DNA of 64,000 bases from Laguncularia racemosa (lineage: Eukaryota; Streptophyta; Magnoliopsida; Myrtales; Combretaceae): positions 5,394,001-5,458,000 of the forward strand of contig JBBMOL010000021.1 of NCBI GenBank assembly GCA_037954665.1, read 5' to 3'. This document shows, in pieces, positions 1 to 12,409 of the stretch; positions within the stretch are counted from its first letter, which is position 1; each line of letters begins with the position of its first letter. The notes under the pieces were generated by a model. It was not told the origin of the DNA. It saw nothing but the letters and a program-made list of their open reading frames with translations, and searched no databases. A program made the translations under genes and the position numbers.

Positions 1-73
1 TAACCATGTGACAACAAGCTTCAACATGTATGAACAATAAATCATATACATCGAAGGAGGGGAGAGAGCTTAC

Positions 74-2891
74 AGATACATAGCAATGAGTCTTTATATG
101 ATCCATCCAGAAGCTTGTGATCATTCCAGTTTTCCCTAGAAGCTCTTGGACAGCTTTTAGGGTAAAAGGACGCAGAAATCGATCAATCCTCAGGGAATTT
201 GTAGGAGTCTTTTGCGACGGAGGGACTGCAAGGAAAGAGAAAGATGGATAGACGGTTACTGAGCAATCTTCAACAATTTCAAACAGATTAACAAAGATGA
301 CTTACCTATTCGCTCCTTAGGAGTATCATCAGTTGCTGTAGAGTCAGATCGAGAGAAGTTACGCTTAAATGCAGTGGTTTGAGCCGATCCCCCTGGTGTC
401 GTTGTTGGTGTAACACTTGAGTTTTGTGGTTCAGGAACTTTAATGTTCTCAGACTTCCACTTGCAGTGTCTTTTTAAAGGCTCACTATTCTCATTGCTTC
501 CTTGATCTGTAATCAGAACTCCAAACATTGTCATTAGAAACCTACCTTCTATTACATGGATCAGAAAGTTTTCGAATATTCACCAAGCATAGAAGTGATA
601 TTTAACATGAGTAGAAGAAAAATGTTGCTTGTCCTAGAGATCTGACTGAAAAGTTAATTAACTTTGCCTAAAAAATTTATCACTATTACATACTACAGCC
701 ACCTCAATACAAATAAATGAAAGAAAACAAAGAGACAACAGCTCAGCTGTAGCAATATATAAATGCAACCATTACTATATAACATTAAACTCTCAACTGA
801 GCAATTAACTAAAAGCAATGAAGCTAGTCACAGGGACAGGGTAACCAAAATCTGCACACATCGGTAAATATCCCAAAGTGAGAAAGCAGAAAAATAACAA
901 GAAGGATTATATTTGACTTACTCATGACAAAAAAGTAAATAATTCTTAAACTTAAAATCCGCAATCTAAGTTCATTTCTCCAGAAATATTGGCCTACTGT
1001 GAAGGATATGAACTTTTTTTCCAAAAGAAACGGCTTGTCCATGAACAGATAGGCTACCTCTAAGCATGCAAACCACACCCACGAGATCCATGCACCAAAT
1101 AATCACAGCTCAAGTTACATGTGTAGCCCCAAATAGATGTAAGTGATGAGATTTGAATACAATAACCTCATGAAATTTTTCATGAGTTATTGGCCTTATT
1201 CACTAGGCCAACTCTTTATACCTGAAGGATACAAACTTAATCCATCTGGATGAGCCCTTCAGGCTTCCAGTAGATTATTTAGAGAATACATGCCAGGGGT
1301 GACTTTTATTTATTGTTATGGTGAAACGAAGCATTTTTTACGAAATGGTGGTGGGATGATATTTCACATTTATGAGCCAAAACACTGTTGCATAAGTGTA
1401 TTAATTAAATTTAACAAAAGTTACATGGAAACGATCAAAAGTTGATCTTCTAGAACAGCTTGCAAATATAAATAGACATAAAAAGCTGTAAAGCAATATT
1501 GCCAATTGCCTAAAAATGTTGAAGAACCATTAAAAGGGCAAGGAGAATGAGTACAGCAAGTGAAACGAACTAGATATCAAAACTTCCAAAGTACAGCTCC
1601 TACCTCGAAGTTTTCTTTTTTCTGCAAGCACAGAAGAATGATCCTTTTCAATTTTTATGTCCTTCTCATCAACACCACCGGTAATGTCAACAGTTATTTC
1701 CTCCTTCACCATTGTAACATCAATTTTCTCATCTTTATCTCCAATTTTTTCCACTCTATGCCCTGAATCAGCATCTTTATTTTCTGGCACATCTTCATCC
1801 ATTGAATCATCACCAGAACTGCGGTCCAAATTCAACTTTTCAGAGTACCCCACATCTGCAGTTTCATTATTCTTGTTCAAGTCTTCATCTGGAGCATTAC
1901 CATCATTTTCATCCTTAACAGCAAGCTTGATCCCATGTGGCTCTTCAACATCCATAGGATGTGAGTCACCACTCTCCGGAACAACATGACTGGATGATGG
2001 TTCCACCATCTCCGGTTTAGTAACATCTAACTCTAATTTGATATTATCAGCAATTATATTATCCTTAAATTCATTCTTTTCATTAATTGAGACAGAATCA
2101 GTAGAAATAGAATCAGATTTTACCGGATTCCCTAAGGTAGGGCTGACCTCAGATACCTGGTTGCCTAGAGCAGCTGAAGCAAGGATGACATCTTCATGCG
2201 GAGGCTTCATATCCTCGTTCTCCACCTGCGTCTTCAAAGTTCCATCCGCATCCCCATCCTGAATAACAGGCTTCTCTAGGTCAAGCTCCATTAATGCTTG
2301 CTCTTTCACCAAACTCTCAGTCACTGAAGGTTTCATCTCTGCTGTGTTTGGAGAAACAGCCTCCCCAGTAACTGTAGTGACAGGCTCTGCAGAGTTTGGA
2401 GAAACAGTCTCGGTCACCACAGTCTCAGTAACTGTAGTGCTAGCCACCACAGCCTCAGTAATCTCTATGCTTGCCTCCACATTATATGGGGCAGCAACAG
2501 GACCCTCATCTGCTCTCCCGACATCACTACCAACAGCAGTTTCCACTCCTTCAACAGTTGCTTCATTAAAGGTTGATGAATTTTTCGTAACATCAACCTG
2601 GACCCTAGCATCATCAATCTTCACATCGTTTGCAGCACCCTCACCAACTGCACCTCCAGAAACAACCGACACTGTCTCTGAATCTTTTACTTCTGCTTCA
2701 GCCTGAGGATCGCTATCAACTCCATTGTCCAACTCATTTTCCCTTTCAACCCGAATTGCTTCATGCAATCTTTTAATCAAATCATCCTTCAAACCCTTTG
2801 TGGTCAACTTCCTTCTTTTAAGCTCTTCCTTCAACTCCGTCACTTTCCACTGATCAATTGGACGGTTGTCAAGAATCGGATATGACGACAT
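74..2891 (-). CDS. ACINUS-like SAP-domain protein, 5' part (gene continues beyond base 1)
   Basis: Three coding exons are visible: 2891-1604, 506-306 and 225-74. All have GT-AG borders and matching phases, giving 547 residues before the gene leaves the window. Residues about 9-43 form a SAP motif (IDQWKVTELKEELKRRKL), a DNA/RNA-binding helix pair. A long acidic, low-complexity stretch rich in Val, Thr, Ser, Asp and Glu follows, with small internal repeats around SPNSAEP/SPNTAEM. Exons 2 and 3 carry the conserved plant ACINUS block (KVPEPQNSS, KRNFSRSDS, LRIDRFLRPFTLKAVQELLG), the start of the RRM-like fold. By family knowledge, ACINUS is a nuclear component of the ASAP/PSAP complexes with SAP18 and an SR45/RNPS1-type protein, acting in alternative splicing and transcription. 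Start: ATG at 2891, the first ATG of the long frame, directly before the SAP motif. The C-terminal RSB region should lie left of base 1. Confidence 0.9.
1095..1215 (-). mobile_element. SINE-like tRNA-derived fragment in intron 1 of the ACINUS-like coding region
   Basis: Read on the minus strand, an A-box-like GTTGGCCTAGTGAATAAGG (about 1211-1193) is followed 30-50 bases later by a B-box-like TTGTATTCAAATC (about 1162-1150). This spacing fits an RNA polymerase III promoter of a plant SINE. No poly(A) tail or target-site duplication was found, so it is probably an old or truncated copy. It resembles the A-box of the SINE at 25.5 kb. Confidence 0.45.
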
Positions 2892-2929
2892 CTCTTAGTT
2901 TTTCCTTTTTCTAGTAGGAACTAGTCTGC

Positions 2930-4300
2930 ACATATCATCAAGTGGTAAGCATAATTGACAACCAAGCAACAAATGCAATTGATGGCACATGCGCATAGCA
3001 ATTAAACATAAATCACCAGATTCAAGACAGATGACAAACCAAAGGTGGCTACTAGTACAAGAGAGCAAATGATTCTCTAGAGCCATAGCCAACACAGGAT
3101 ACAAAAAGATCCAAAATTTAGATCATCAATTCAGCTAAAAACTCCAAATTTATAAACATTAACTACATCCATGTGTCTTAAACACCAGGCATCATCATTA
3201 CCCTTTAAAAGACAAACAGAAACAGAAGCGAATGAGAAACAAAAAAAAAGAAGAATAGCTGCCAGACCCAAAGATCATGATTTTCTCTTTCAGGTAATAA
3301 AATAAGGGCTCAAATATAGCCAATAGTAGAACCACAAGGGCTCATACAAGAGCCATCTTAGCAGATTTCTCTACATATTCAATTCCAAATCGTAAAGCAT
3401 CCCCTCCATCCCTTAATTAACAACTATTAGGAATTTCAATGCTTCTATCAGATTGTGGGAGTGAAATCTACCATGCCGCATTTTATGACTTCTGTGTCAC
3501 AACCAGAGATGAAGTATCGTCATTCACATAAAAAGTATAGTATACCATAAGATGCGATCTCCATTTTACGAAGATACATGACACCCAACTTACAATGAAC
3601 GCATTTCTCTAACTATGAAACCAAAATTTTACCTCATAAAATGGGTAACACAAAAATAATATATTTTTACAATGGTCAGATACATGATACAGAAGTTACA
3701 TTATACACTTTACTCATCGCGATGACAGGATTTGCCACAAATTATTAAACCACAATGCACCACACAAGAGTCTGCAGTGCTATACCGCAGAAACCCCATC
3801 ACAGCATTTACGCTAGTATCACCCACATCACCACAAAATGCAACAATTCCATTACAGAACATTCGACGAATTAACAACAATATCGAAGTATCGAACCACC
3901 CAAACTTCCAAGACTCTAGCTAAATTACAACAGATCAGTCGTGTTTCTATTGCGTGAAAACCCTAATGCGAATACACAGATTAAAACCCTAATGCGAGCA
4001 CAGAGAGATTGATTCTTTAGGGCAAAAGGATGAATTATCTAGAACTCACCAGGATAATGGGTACCACGGAGAGAGTGTCGAAGCTGCGAAACCCTAATTG
4101 CACAACACAAAACCGACCGTTAGAGAAAATAAGAAAATACAAAATAAAACCAACAAAAACACCACTAAATTTCGCCTTCGACGCAACAAAACCGTTTCCG
4201 TTCTCCTGAAAACACACAGAAAGAAAAAAGGAGAATGATAGAGAGGGAAAATATTGGAAAGATAAATGAGGAAGAGAGAAAATTTTCGTTTAGATTTATT
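2930..4300 (-). promoter_or_regulatory. 5' leader, leader intron and telo-box motifs of the ACINUS-like gene
   Basis: Upstream of the ATG at 2891 the minus strand shows a likely 5'UTR intron. A donor lies at 4049 (CCTG then GTGAGT) and a possible acceptor ends near 2926 (GTGCAG). The 5'UTR exon would run from 4050 to roughly 4200-4300; the transcription start was not determined. AAACCCTAA telo-boxes occur at 3958-3966, 3984-3992 and 4089-4097, the first two inside a direct repeat of AAAACCCTAATGCGA. Telo-boxes are common near the start of plant genes for RNA and ribosome functions. Purine-rich DNA at 4335-4375 reads as a CT-rich patch on the gene strand. The positions of motifs are seen; their function is inferred. 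Confidence 0.55.
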
Positions 4301-4439
4301 TGAGATTTTTTCTTTCTCTGGTTTTTATTCGGAAGAAGAAGAAGAAGAAAAAAAAAATAGGAGAGAGAGAGAGAGATAGAGAATGACGAGGAAAGGGCGT
4401 TCTAGGGTTTTGATTTTCTGAAATGCTTCCGGAGTGCCT

Positions 4440-7400
4440 TATCGAATAAAGATGGGATTAGGAAGTTTTTTGTTACGTGAATTGTCCGAAATGCCCTTCA
4501 TTTACTTACTGTCTATGATGGGTTTTTCTGCATTCCATTGAGCCACGTACGTAATTTTACAAGAGAACTAGTGAAACATAGGATCGAGCATTTCATTTTA
4601 TATCATTTATAGCGTATTTTCTTCTTAAAATGAAATAAGATATGAATAAAATTATAATTTTTAAATAATAAAATATATTTTATTATAATTCTTTTAAGAT
4701 TACAAGAATAGATATAAAATTATATTTAAAAAATTAAATAATCAAACTATTCTATTTCACTTTTATAAATCAAACGTATCTTTAGTTTTGAAATATTATA
4801 GATTATATTAGTTAAATTAAGAATTAAACAAAAATCATGAATTTGATTAATGATTATGATAAAAATAGTGATAGAATAAGTAGATTGCCTTAGAGAAAAT
4901 TGGGTGAAAATGAATAAAAAGAAAAGTAAAAATTATGAAATTATTCATCCAACAATAGTGTTTATTAAAATAAAATACAGAAAATTTTATCAAATAAAAA
5001 CTTCATTTCTCTTCACTCGTTTCTTTTCTCTTATTTTTAGTTGTTTTGTTCATTTCTCATCTAACAAAACATTCTAAAACATGAGATAACTTAATTTGAT
5101 GATAGAGGATCTTGAAAAAAGAAAAGAACTTATTAATTAAAAAAATGAAACCACCTTTACTTTATATATATATATATATAAGAGGGAAAAATATAGTAAT
5201 GATGTATAAAAAGAGGATGGATAGTTAAAAATAACAGTAGGATTTTATTATGTTAGAAAGCTAGCATATATAGAAGCATAAATGTAAAGTTGAAATGTAA
5301 AAATTGCCTCTCATTAGGGTAAAAGTATTCACTTGTAAATGCTTACTAAATTTCATACTAGATTTTATTGTATTGAGTTAGCTATGGAAACATTGAAAGT
5401 TTCGAGTTAGCAAAAATTTAGTTTAGAGTTTCAATGTTATAAAAATATATTATTAAAATTTATAGATTTTACATATTATATTGTACCTTATGGGTTCTAT
5501 AAGGCATGGGTTTTAGGCTAGTTTTAAGGTATTAAGAGATAGGTTCTAATTTTAAAATTTGTGAATTTACACTTATAGAGCAGAGTACAAATATGACCTT
5601 ATATCCTATTCACCCTATATGTACTCATAGGAGGTGCATATTTGCTTATTTGATTAAAAAATAATATTAGATAAAAGCTTCATCCAACCAAAAGATAAAA
5701 CTTTATCAAGAATCAAGGATTGATAGGCTCATATTTATAAAATTTCGTAGGCATTTTATTTTATAATAAGGAAATTTAACTCATAATAATTGTTTTTCAA
5801 TTGAAAATGGAAATCGACAATTAATTATAGATAATAAATGCACTAATAGACTCTCTTTAATCATAAACACAAATAAAGTAACAAATATTGTTCCAAATTT
5901 TAATTTTTGCCTCAATAGACTTAATTTAATTATAAACACAAATAGAGTGATAAATATGGTGTAAGTAGGAAAAAAAGAGAGAGAGATTTTATGAAGTTAT
6001 CGTTTTACCCTCAAAATTTTTAAGTTGGATTATAAAGGTTTTTCCAATATTTTTTAGGAGTATCTTAAAGAAATTAAAAAAAGATACCAAAACCGGAGGC
6101 GTTTGAATAATATAGATAATAAGGTCACATTTGAATGGAAAAGAAAATTAATATTGTGTTATCTAAAAAAAAATCTTAAAAATAATTTCCCTATAAAAAT
6201 ATTCTCAATAATACAACATTTAAACACAATTTTAAATTGCATTGAAATCATGACTTGAAGACATAATTTTAATATAATAAAAATATACTTTATTGGAAAT
6301 CATGTCTAAACATAATTTTAACACAATTTAATATAATTTAAAATCATGACTTCAAGTCACTATTTTAACTAACATATTTTTTAGATTTATTTTTAAAAGT
6401 GTTCTATTTTTAGGATTTTTTAAAAACTATATTAATTATTTCCTTTTCCCCACTTTTGAACTCTATTCTTATCTTTTTAGTAATTTGTTTCTAAATAAGA
6501 AATTGTTAAAGAAACACTAAAAGGCTAGAAAAAGACAAACCAAATTTCTTAAAGAAAAGCAAATTTAGTATGAAAACACCTATTTTAGAAGTTTATTTAA
6601 AGTTTGTGCTACCTCATAAAAGGTTTTTAACTTTCTCTCCATGCAAATTCATCACTGATAATGGTGAGGAAAGGAAACAAATCTTCATTTTTTTCTCTTT
6701 TCGAAAATAAAAATTCAAATGACAATCTAATTTATTGATATGAGAATATCATGATAAATATACTCCTATTAAAAAAATAATACCTTCAATACCTTACATA
6801 GATGTATCTACGTCTTTATTTATTTATTGATTTATTTTTCCTCTTTAACAATTCCTTCACTTCTCTTAACACCACACCATCACCTCTTACTCATATCAAA
6901 CAATATTTATTTAAAATAATATAATTCGAAATATGTAGGATAAAGTAGATTTTATGCTCCAAGTGTATCTACTCGCCCTTAAATAAATCCAATAGTGCTT
7001 GGATTGTAAAGCATGCATCCCTTATTAACATATGGTTTTCCGGTACTTGTAAGATGTAAAAGAATTAGCTTTAACACGATAGCATAAATGTGATATTGTT
7101 ATTGAAAGTAAAACTTGTGTGAGGCTCCATTTATTTTAAGGAAAACTAATTAATGAACGATTTAGACAGTCTTATATTAGTGTGCTCGAAATAGGATCTA
7201 TTGAAGTTATCTCACATATTTTCAACTTTCTAAACCAGGTTATGTATAAAATAAGTTTGAATTTTATATAATTGGGTTTCATTCATTTTTTTTTTAAACC
7301 TGTTTAGATTATCGAATTCAAGTAGTCTTGTTTTTTTAATGATTAGACGGCCAAGATAAACTAGTTTTCCTTGTAAATTGCCATTAGCATTGCTTTGGGA

Positions 7401-8480
7401 AAAGAAGGTTTTAGCCTAAGACCTCTCTTTGGCTTCAACTTGTCACTCATACCAACTGAAATTTCCCCTCTTCGATTAATTCTCATCTTAGGGCATTCGA
7501 ATTTCAGGATCATTTTTTTTTTCATTCTTTATTTTTCACTTGCACTCACTTTTCCTATAAAGGATTGAAAACGTGTTACGTAAGCACTTGGTGCTAACTT
7601 AGCTTGTTTCTTTAAGGTCACTGGATAAGAGAAATAGGTTTATGTCTCATTAAAAGAAGATTAGATGCTTTTGCACCACCTTATTTATGCTTTAAAGATA
7701 GATTTTAATTGTTAAATATACCTTGCTTGATGTAATGAGTTGTTACATTTAATCAGGACAAGTGAAAGCCAACTCATTTATATCATTAAAAATTAGATTT
7801 GCGAGAAGGCTCATTAATGTGCCCATAGGTAAACTTATAAGCAAAGTCGCTATTATATATATATATATATTATATAATGTATAATATATAATTAAAACCC
7901 CAAAATTAATGTCTATATAATATGATTTAATCTTTATTCATTATTCAACCATCTATTTATTTATATGCTTATTCATTTTATATACCTAGCATTTTAGGTT
8001 TAATTTTATCTCGTACCCATAGGCTACAAACGAGCCAAGTTACCCCACTCAAATTTATTAACCAAACATAACACTATACGCATCAAAGCTTGGAAGTTAG
8101 TGCCCTCTTCTATAATCCATGTCATTTCATTTAAAGCTAAAAGTAAATCCATGTAAAGTTAATGAATTTCCAATATTCCCATGTAAAAGGTAATATATTA
8201 CCATGTAAAGTTCGCCAAGGCCATCATAATTGGTTTTAAGTCTCCAAAGTACTAAAATGAGGAATATGATCCTCATCAACACCCTAAGCTCAAGAAGATT
8301 TGCTTGAAATCTTAGAGCACATAATTCTTTAAAGTCCAAGGATCAGTCATCTAAAAAGTACCGACAAGAAGAAAACCCAATAAAAGGTAAGTAAAAATGC
8401 ATCGCTTTCCCTAGCTTATGCACTATCTAAAATATGAAACACCTCAAGGCATCCTCATCTAAATCCTTTTGCACCGATGT
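4440..8480. other. AT-rich spacer without recognisable genes
   Basis: Very AT-rich sequence with no open frame of note and no protein similarity that I recognise. It contains short TA microsatellites near 5162-5180 and 7853-7870. It is probably decayed intergenic or transposon DNA. Confidence 0.6.
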
Positions 8481-9360
8481 TCTTATAACAGCAAACCATC
8501 CATAACCGAAGATCCAGCTCTCTTAACAACACACATATCAAACAAAATCCCTAATGCCAACTCCATCATACTCATGTCACTCATCCTACCGTCTTATCAT
8601 CAAACTTTTCTTCTTCTTGCCATGTATCTCCTTATGCAAGCTCCCGATCTAAAGTTTTACAACATGCAATTTAATCATCCTATCATCTTTCCAAAAGGAG
8701 TATGTATTATGAAATCCATAATAAGTCATCCTACAATCATACAATTATGGTCTACCCGATAGTATATGCAATGCACTCGATACGACATTAGACAAAATCT
8801 CATCTACATAACTATTGGGATTAAGATTGGCACTTTAACCCGTTTCTCCACTCTAACACCTCCTTTTGTCATCAAAGCACTACAACCTATATGGATTAGG
8901 ATGCATCAGTGTGGGTAGCTCTCTACCATCACTAAAGCAATCACATATGTGCAACTATTACTATCAATAATAATCAAATATATGGCATTCCCCACATAAC
9001 ATTTAATGTGAAAAACATTCTCACATTACTCATCTTTAATAGATGGTGTAACACTAAATATTTTTCTAATTAATCCCATTCATAGGTAGGGTAGAATCCA
9101 CTACACCACCAGTAGACTCCTCCACTACATTCTCAATCTTTATCTCACCTTGTACATTTTCCTCTATTCCTCCAATCAAATCACCTCCTCTAACTATAAT
9201 TGCCCTACGATTTGAACACTAAGCAACAAAATGTAGCTAGGGGAAAACCTAGGTAAGGACCGATTAGGGCTCCAATCTCCATGCTCAGAGAAAATATTTA
9301 TAATTGAAATTTATTAAATATGAAAAAAATACATATAATAGGTAAAATTTAACTAAGTGT

Positions 9361-9425
9361 TGTAATTGGCTAAGTGATTAGGTATAGTTTTGCTGAATGA
9401 AGTATTGGGTTTAAATCCCTTGAAA
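9361..9425 (+). mobile_element. Possible tRNA-derived SINE fragment
   Basis: A-box-like TTGGCTAAGTGATTAGG is followed about 30 bases later by a B-box-like GGGTTTAAATCCC. This is the layout of a tRNA-type internal promoter. No tail or target-site duplication was seen and the copy is short. Confidence 0.3.
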
Positions 9426-9869
9426 ATCATTTTACTTTTCTGAAATTACATTTATGCTACTTAAATGGTATTTTAATTTTTTTTCCATGGTAATTAATAA
9501 CATTAATTATCATTGATTAAAAATTATATAAATTCTTGATTATTTTTTCAAATTTTAAAAATTTCTTTTTATTTAGGTATTAAATAATATTATGATGTAC
9601 TTCATAAAAACAAAAACAAAAAAAAGAAAAGAAAAGAGGTAAGTCTCACCTCCCTGCTATATATGGTTCCACGTCCACTCATGTGTAAAAACATTTTTTC
9701 CTACGGACTTCTTAAAAGAACTCTATGAAGTTTGAGCCCTCTACACTTCTCTCTACATGCCTATCATCAATACACTCATTCCACTAAACTACTTTATCAA
9801 CCATGACATCCCAATAAACTCGACTATCTCAAGAAGTAATAACTCTAGCCTTTAGTATTGTACCTTACC

Positions 9870-10309
9870 CCCGAACTTGCAGCCTTCGCACCAAGCAAGA
9901 CCGCCCTTGTCCCTTTCCTTTCTCCATTCCACCTCCTTCTTTGCTTTGCCTTAGACTCTATTGGAACAAAGCTAAAGTTGTTCGTATGCCCACTTTAACT
10001 ACTTGACGAAAGGGAACGAACTTTGTTTTCTTTCCGGGTTTATGGATTAGATTCAGTCAGCATCACTCCTTTGATTATGTCATGACACTTTAGTTATAGG
10101 CGAAGGCTTCCAAAGGCTACTCTCTCGAGTTTCCGGCTCTTTCCTAGATTGAAGTAGCCTTTCGTCGCCCTACCAAACGAAAGAGCATTAAGGGCGTTAC
10201 GACGATATACGAGAGGAACGGAGAAAAACTCGTGATTGGTGTGGAGGGGAAGATCGGTTAATGATATAGTTCAAGAAAGAGTCGTCTCATTTCCTTACTT
10301 CTAACATGG
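9870..10309. other. Mitochondrial-like DNA next to the cox1 fragment
   Basis: This stretch is clearly richer in G and C than its surroundings and joins the cox1 piece without a visible break. On the plus strand at about 10155-10260 a short clean frame includes FRRPTKRKSIKG and ends GVEGKIG; I do not recognise it. It may be part of the same mitochondrial insert, in which case the NUMT is about 0.8 kb and carries DNA rearranged relative to cox1. Confidence 0.45.
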
Positions 10310-10690
10310 GTGTTTTGTATTGTATCGAACCCCCCCCCACATGGTAGCGATCCAACTAAAGATTTTGATTCCAATAGGGACAGCTATGATCATGGTAGCT
10401 GCAGTAAAGTAGGCACGGGTATCAACGTCTAGGCCCACAGTAAACATATGATGAGCCCAAACAAGAAATCCAAGAACACCTATACTGATCATGGCATAAA
10501 CCATGCCTAGATACCTGAAGACCGGTTTTCCCGAAAAAGTCAAAACGATATGACTTATGATACCGAATCCAGGTAGAATGAGAATATACACCTCTGGATG
10601 ACCGAAGAACCAAAAGAGATGCTGGTATAATATGGGGTCTCCCCCTCCCTACGGGATTAAAAAAGGTTGTATTAAAGTTTTGATTACCTA
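10310..10690 (-). pseudogene. cox1: Nuclear-integrated mitochondrial cox1 fragment (NUMT)
   Basis: The minus strand encodes a run of about 90 residues that is plainly plant cytochrome c oxidase subunit I: it includes FGIISHIV, MVYAMISIGVLGFLVWAHHMF and GLDVDTRAYFTAATMI. It is a nuclear relic, not a working gene. A one-base insertion in the G-rich stretch near 10640 breaks the frame upstream (PVGRGRP where the family reads a Gly-rich GGGDP). A run of nine C bases at 10330-10338 shifts the frame at the 3' end, and homology stops abruptly near 10690. Codons and GC content differ from the AT-rich flanks. The long clean frame and few changes suggest a fairly recent transfer. Confidence 0.92.
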
Positions 10691-11095
10691 TACCTAATAG
10701 ATACCCTAACATCTCTTAATTGATAACTAGATGACTTCATCAAGTGCATTAAACTTCTAAAGTTATTTCAACCCAATTACAAATCTCGCAATCATCTTTT
10801 TCCGAGATTTAGTCATATTATGCATAATAATCAACATCTCCAACTCTTTCACATATTCGTTCATACTCATACCTCCTTGTCTAGGAGACAATAACCACAT
10901 AAACAACTTATGCCGATGATAATTCGGCATGAATCTTCTATGCATCAACTATTTCATCTCTTGTTACATAGTGACATTGCCCTCATCTCACTATTCTTTC
11001 TTTTATGATTCACTATGTTCTTCCACTACAATGCAACATACCCAGTATAATCAAGAGTTGCCAATCACACTTTTGCCTAATCCCTGTAATCATAA

Positions 11096-11200
11096 CACTC
11101 AAACAACTTCTCTACCTTATCTTCCTAATCAAAATATTCATCTAACGCTCAAACAACTTCACTACCTTATCTTTCCAATCAAAATATTCATCCATAGTTT
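11096..11200. repeat. Direct tandem duplication inside the gag remnant
   Basis: Two adjacent copies of about 50 bases, each containing CAAACAACTTC, a TACCTTATCTT core and CAATCAAAATATTCATC-like ends, lie at about 11096-11146 and 11150-11200. On the minus strand they encode the same gag segment twice (YFDWKDKVVKLFE-like), so the duplication arose within the decaying retrotransposon. Confidence 0.7.
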
Positions 11201-11638
11201 TCTTATAATTAAATTCTATAATTTAAAGCTTAATAGTATCTAAACTTTGCATGTGCCTTTACTGTCTTACAAGCTAATGATCGACAATATCATCAAAGTC
11301 ATCATACACATGGTTAACTACAATTTCCCAAGGCACTACATTTCATCTCACTCCACCATGTTCATCAGTTCACATTTTCAGCTGGATTCTCATAATCCCA
11401 CGCACCCACACCTCTATTTATATTACCCAGCACCTGTATACTTGCTTCTCATGTGTCTGTCGTATTAAACTAATCATATAGATGTAATCATGTTTCCTTA
11501 CACTTTAATAAGACAAATAAAGCTACGTCTGGTTACTATTTTTTATGTGTTACGGAACAAGTACATATATTATTTAGCAACGATTGTGCAAAAGTGACTG
11601 TGAGAAGTGAAGAAAACATATAAGAAGCAGAAAGTTCA

Positions 11639-11661
11639 GGGGGGGGGGGGGGGGGGGGGGG
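11639..11661. repeat. G homopolymer, 23 bases
   Basis: An uninterrupted run of 23 G residues in AT-rich spacer. It could form a G-quadruplex; an assembly artefact is also possible because such runs are error-prone. Confidence 0.9.
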
Positions 11662-11664
11662 AAT

Positions 11665-12300
11665 TAGAATGGTTAGTTTATGATACCTATAACCACCAAA
11701 AACTGGCAGTTCCATGAAACCAACCCAAAATCGGTTATTTTGGGTCTGATTTCCAATTCCCCAATTGGAGAATTAACAACCACCAATTCTCTCTAGGGCA
11801 AGTTAGGTTGAGGCCCTATGTAGCCATGCCTTGATCTAGTAGATACTATCTTAGATAAATTATCGAGAATATTATAAATAATTTTCCCAAATTTTTGAAA
11901 TAGGCATATAAACTTTCAACTATAATAAAGATTTTCCAAACTTCCACAAATTGGTAACAAAAAGATACTAACCTTTTTAGTTAAAAAAAAACACTAATTT
12001 TGAAATTTATGGATTTTTTTTCCAGTAAAATTTATAAAGTGTTAAAGTATAATTTGATAAGTTACTGGCTCATAACACTGACGTTATCACTCTCTCCCGA
12101 GTGCCTAGTCTAGTGCAAACTAATCCAACCCTTAATCCAAAACCCAAACCAGAGCATTTATAGGTGGAGTATTCAAGAAAAAAAAAAAAAAGAACTATAT
12201 TATCATATATGATCACCAAGAGAAGAAGATATGGAAGAGAAAACTATAATTAACTTTGATGGGCAGAAAACAATTTCTAGAAAGAAGAAGAAATAAAACC
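11665..12300. other. Spacer downstream of TSR3
   Basis: No coding sequence recognised. It presumably includes the polyadenylation region of the minus-strand TSR3 gene, whose stop codon ends at 12410. An A-run lies at 12178-12191. Confidence 0.5.
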
Positions 12301-12409
12301 AATCTAAGTAAATATATTATCGGCCGAAAGGCACCGGTCATGGATCCATCAACACCGTAAGCAGGTATTCCTAGATTTCTGCAACTAGATCCAAAGATGA
12401 GGATCGTAT

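Larger units (their letters stand above)
8480..11430 (-). mobile_element. Degenerate Ty3/gypsy retrotransposon (gag to protease), interrupted
   Basis: Reading the minus strand from high to low coordinates gives gag fragments from about 11180 to 10760, including a stretch like YHRHKLF...QGGMSMNEYVKELE and a later ARFVIGLK. These match the Ty3/gypsy gag pattern of a basic helix followed by 'QG..SV.EY..E.E' and 'ARF..GL'. After the mitochondrial insert the minus strand resumes near 9230 with a decayed zinc-knuckle tail (CSNRRAI). At about 8950-8700 lies an aspartic-protease-like block with IIIDSNSCTYV in place of the usual DSG/DGGS site, and a GRP-like motif further on. Stops and frameshifts are frequent, so it is a dead element. 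Reverse transcriptase and LTRs were not found. The assignment rests on remembered gag-pol patterns. Confidence 0.6.

Noticed and set aside
1657..2706. Plus-strand open frames of up to 120 codons across the first ACINUS exon
   Set aside because: They are antisense to a long, well-supported coding exon with correct splice phases; their low-complexity Ser/Thr content mirrors the acidic repeat on the coding strand.
8127..8762. Open frames of 70-97 codons on both strands near 8.1-8.8 kb
   Set aside because: No protein-like features; the region is better explained as the decayed end of the Ty3/gypsy remnant.
10422..10712. Minus-strand frame of 96 codons overlapping cox1
   Set aside because: It is the cox1 sequence read out of frame after a one-base insertion; only its first part corresponds to cox1 residues.
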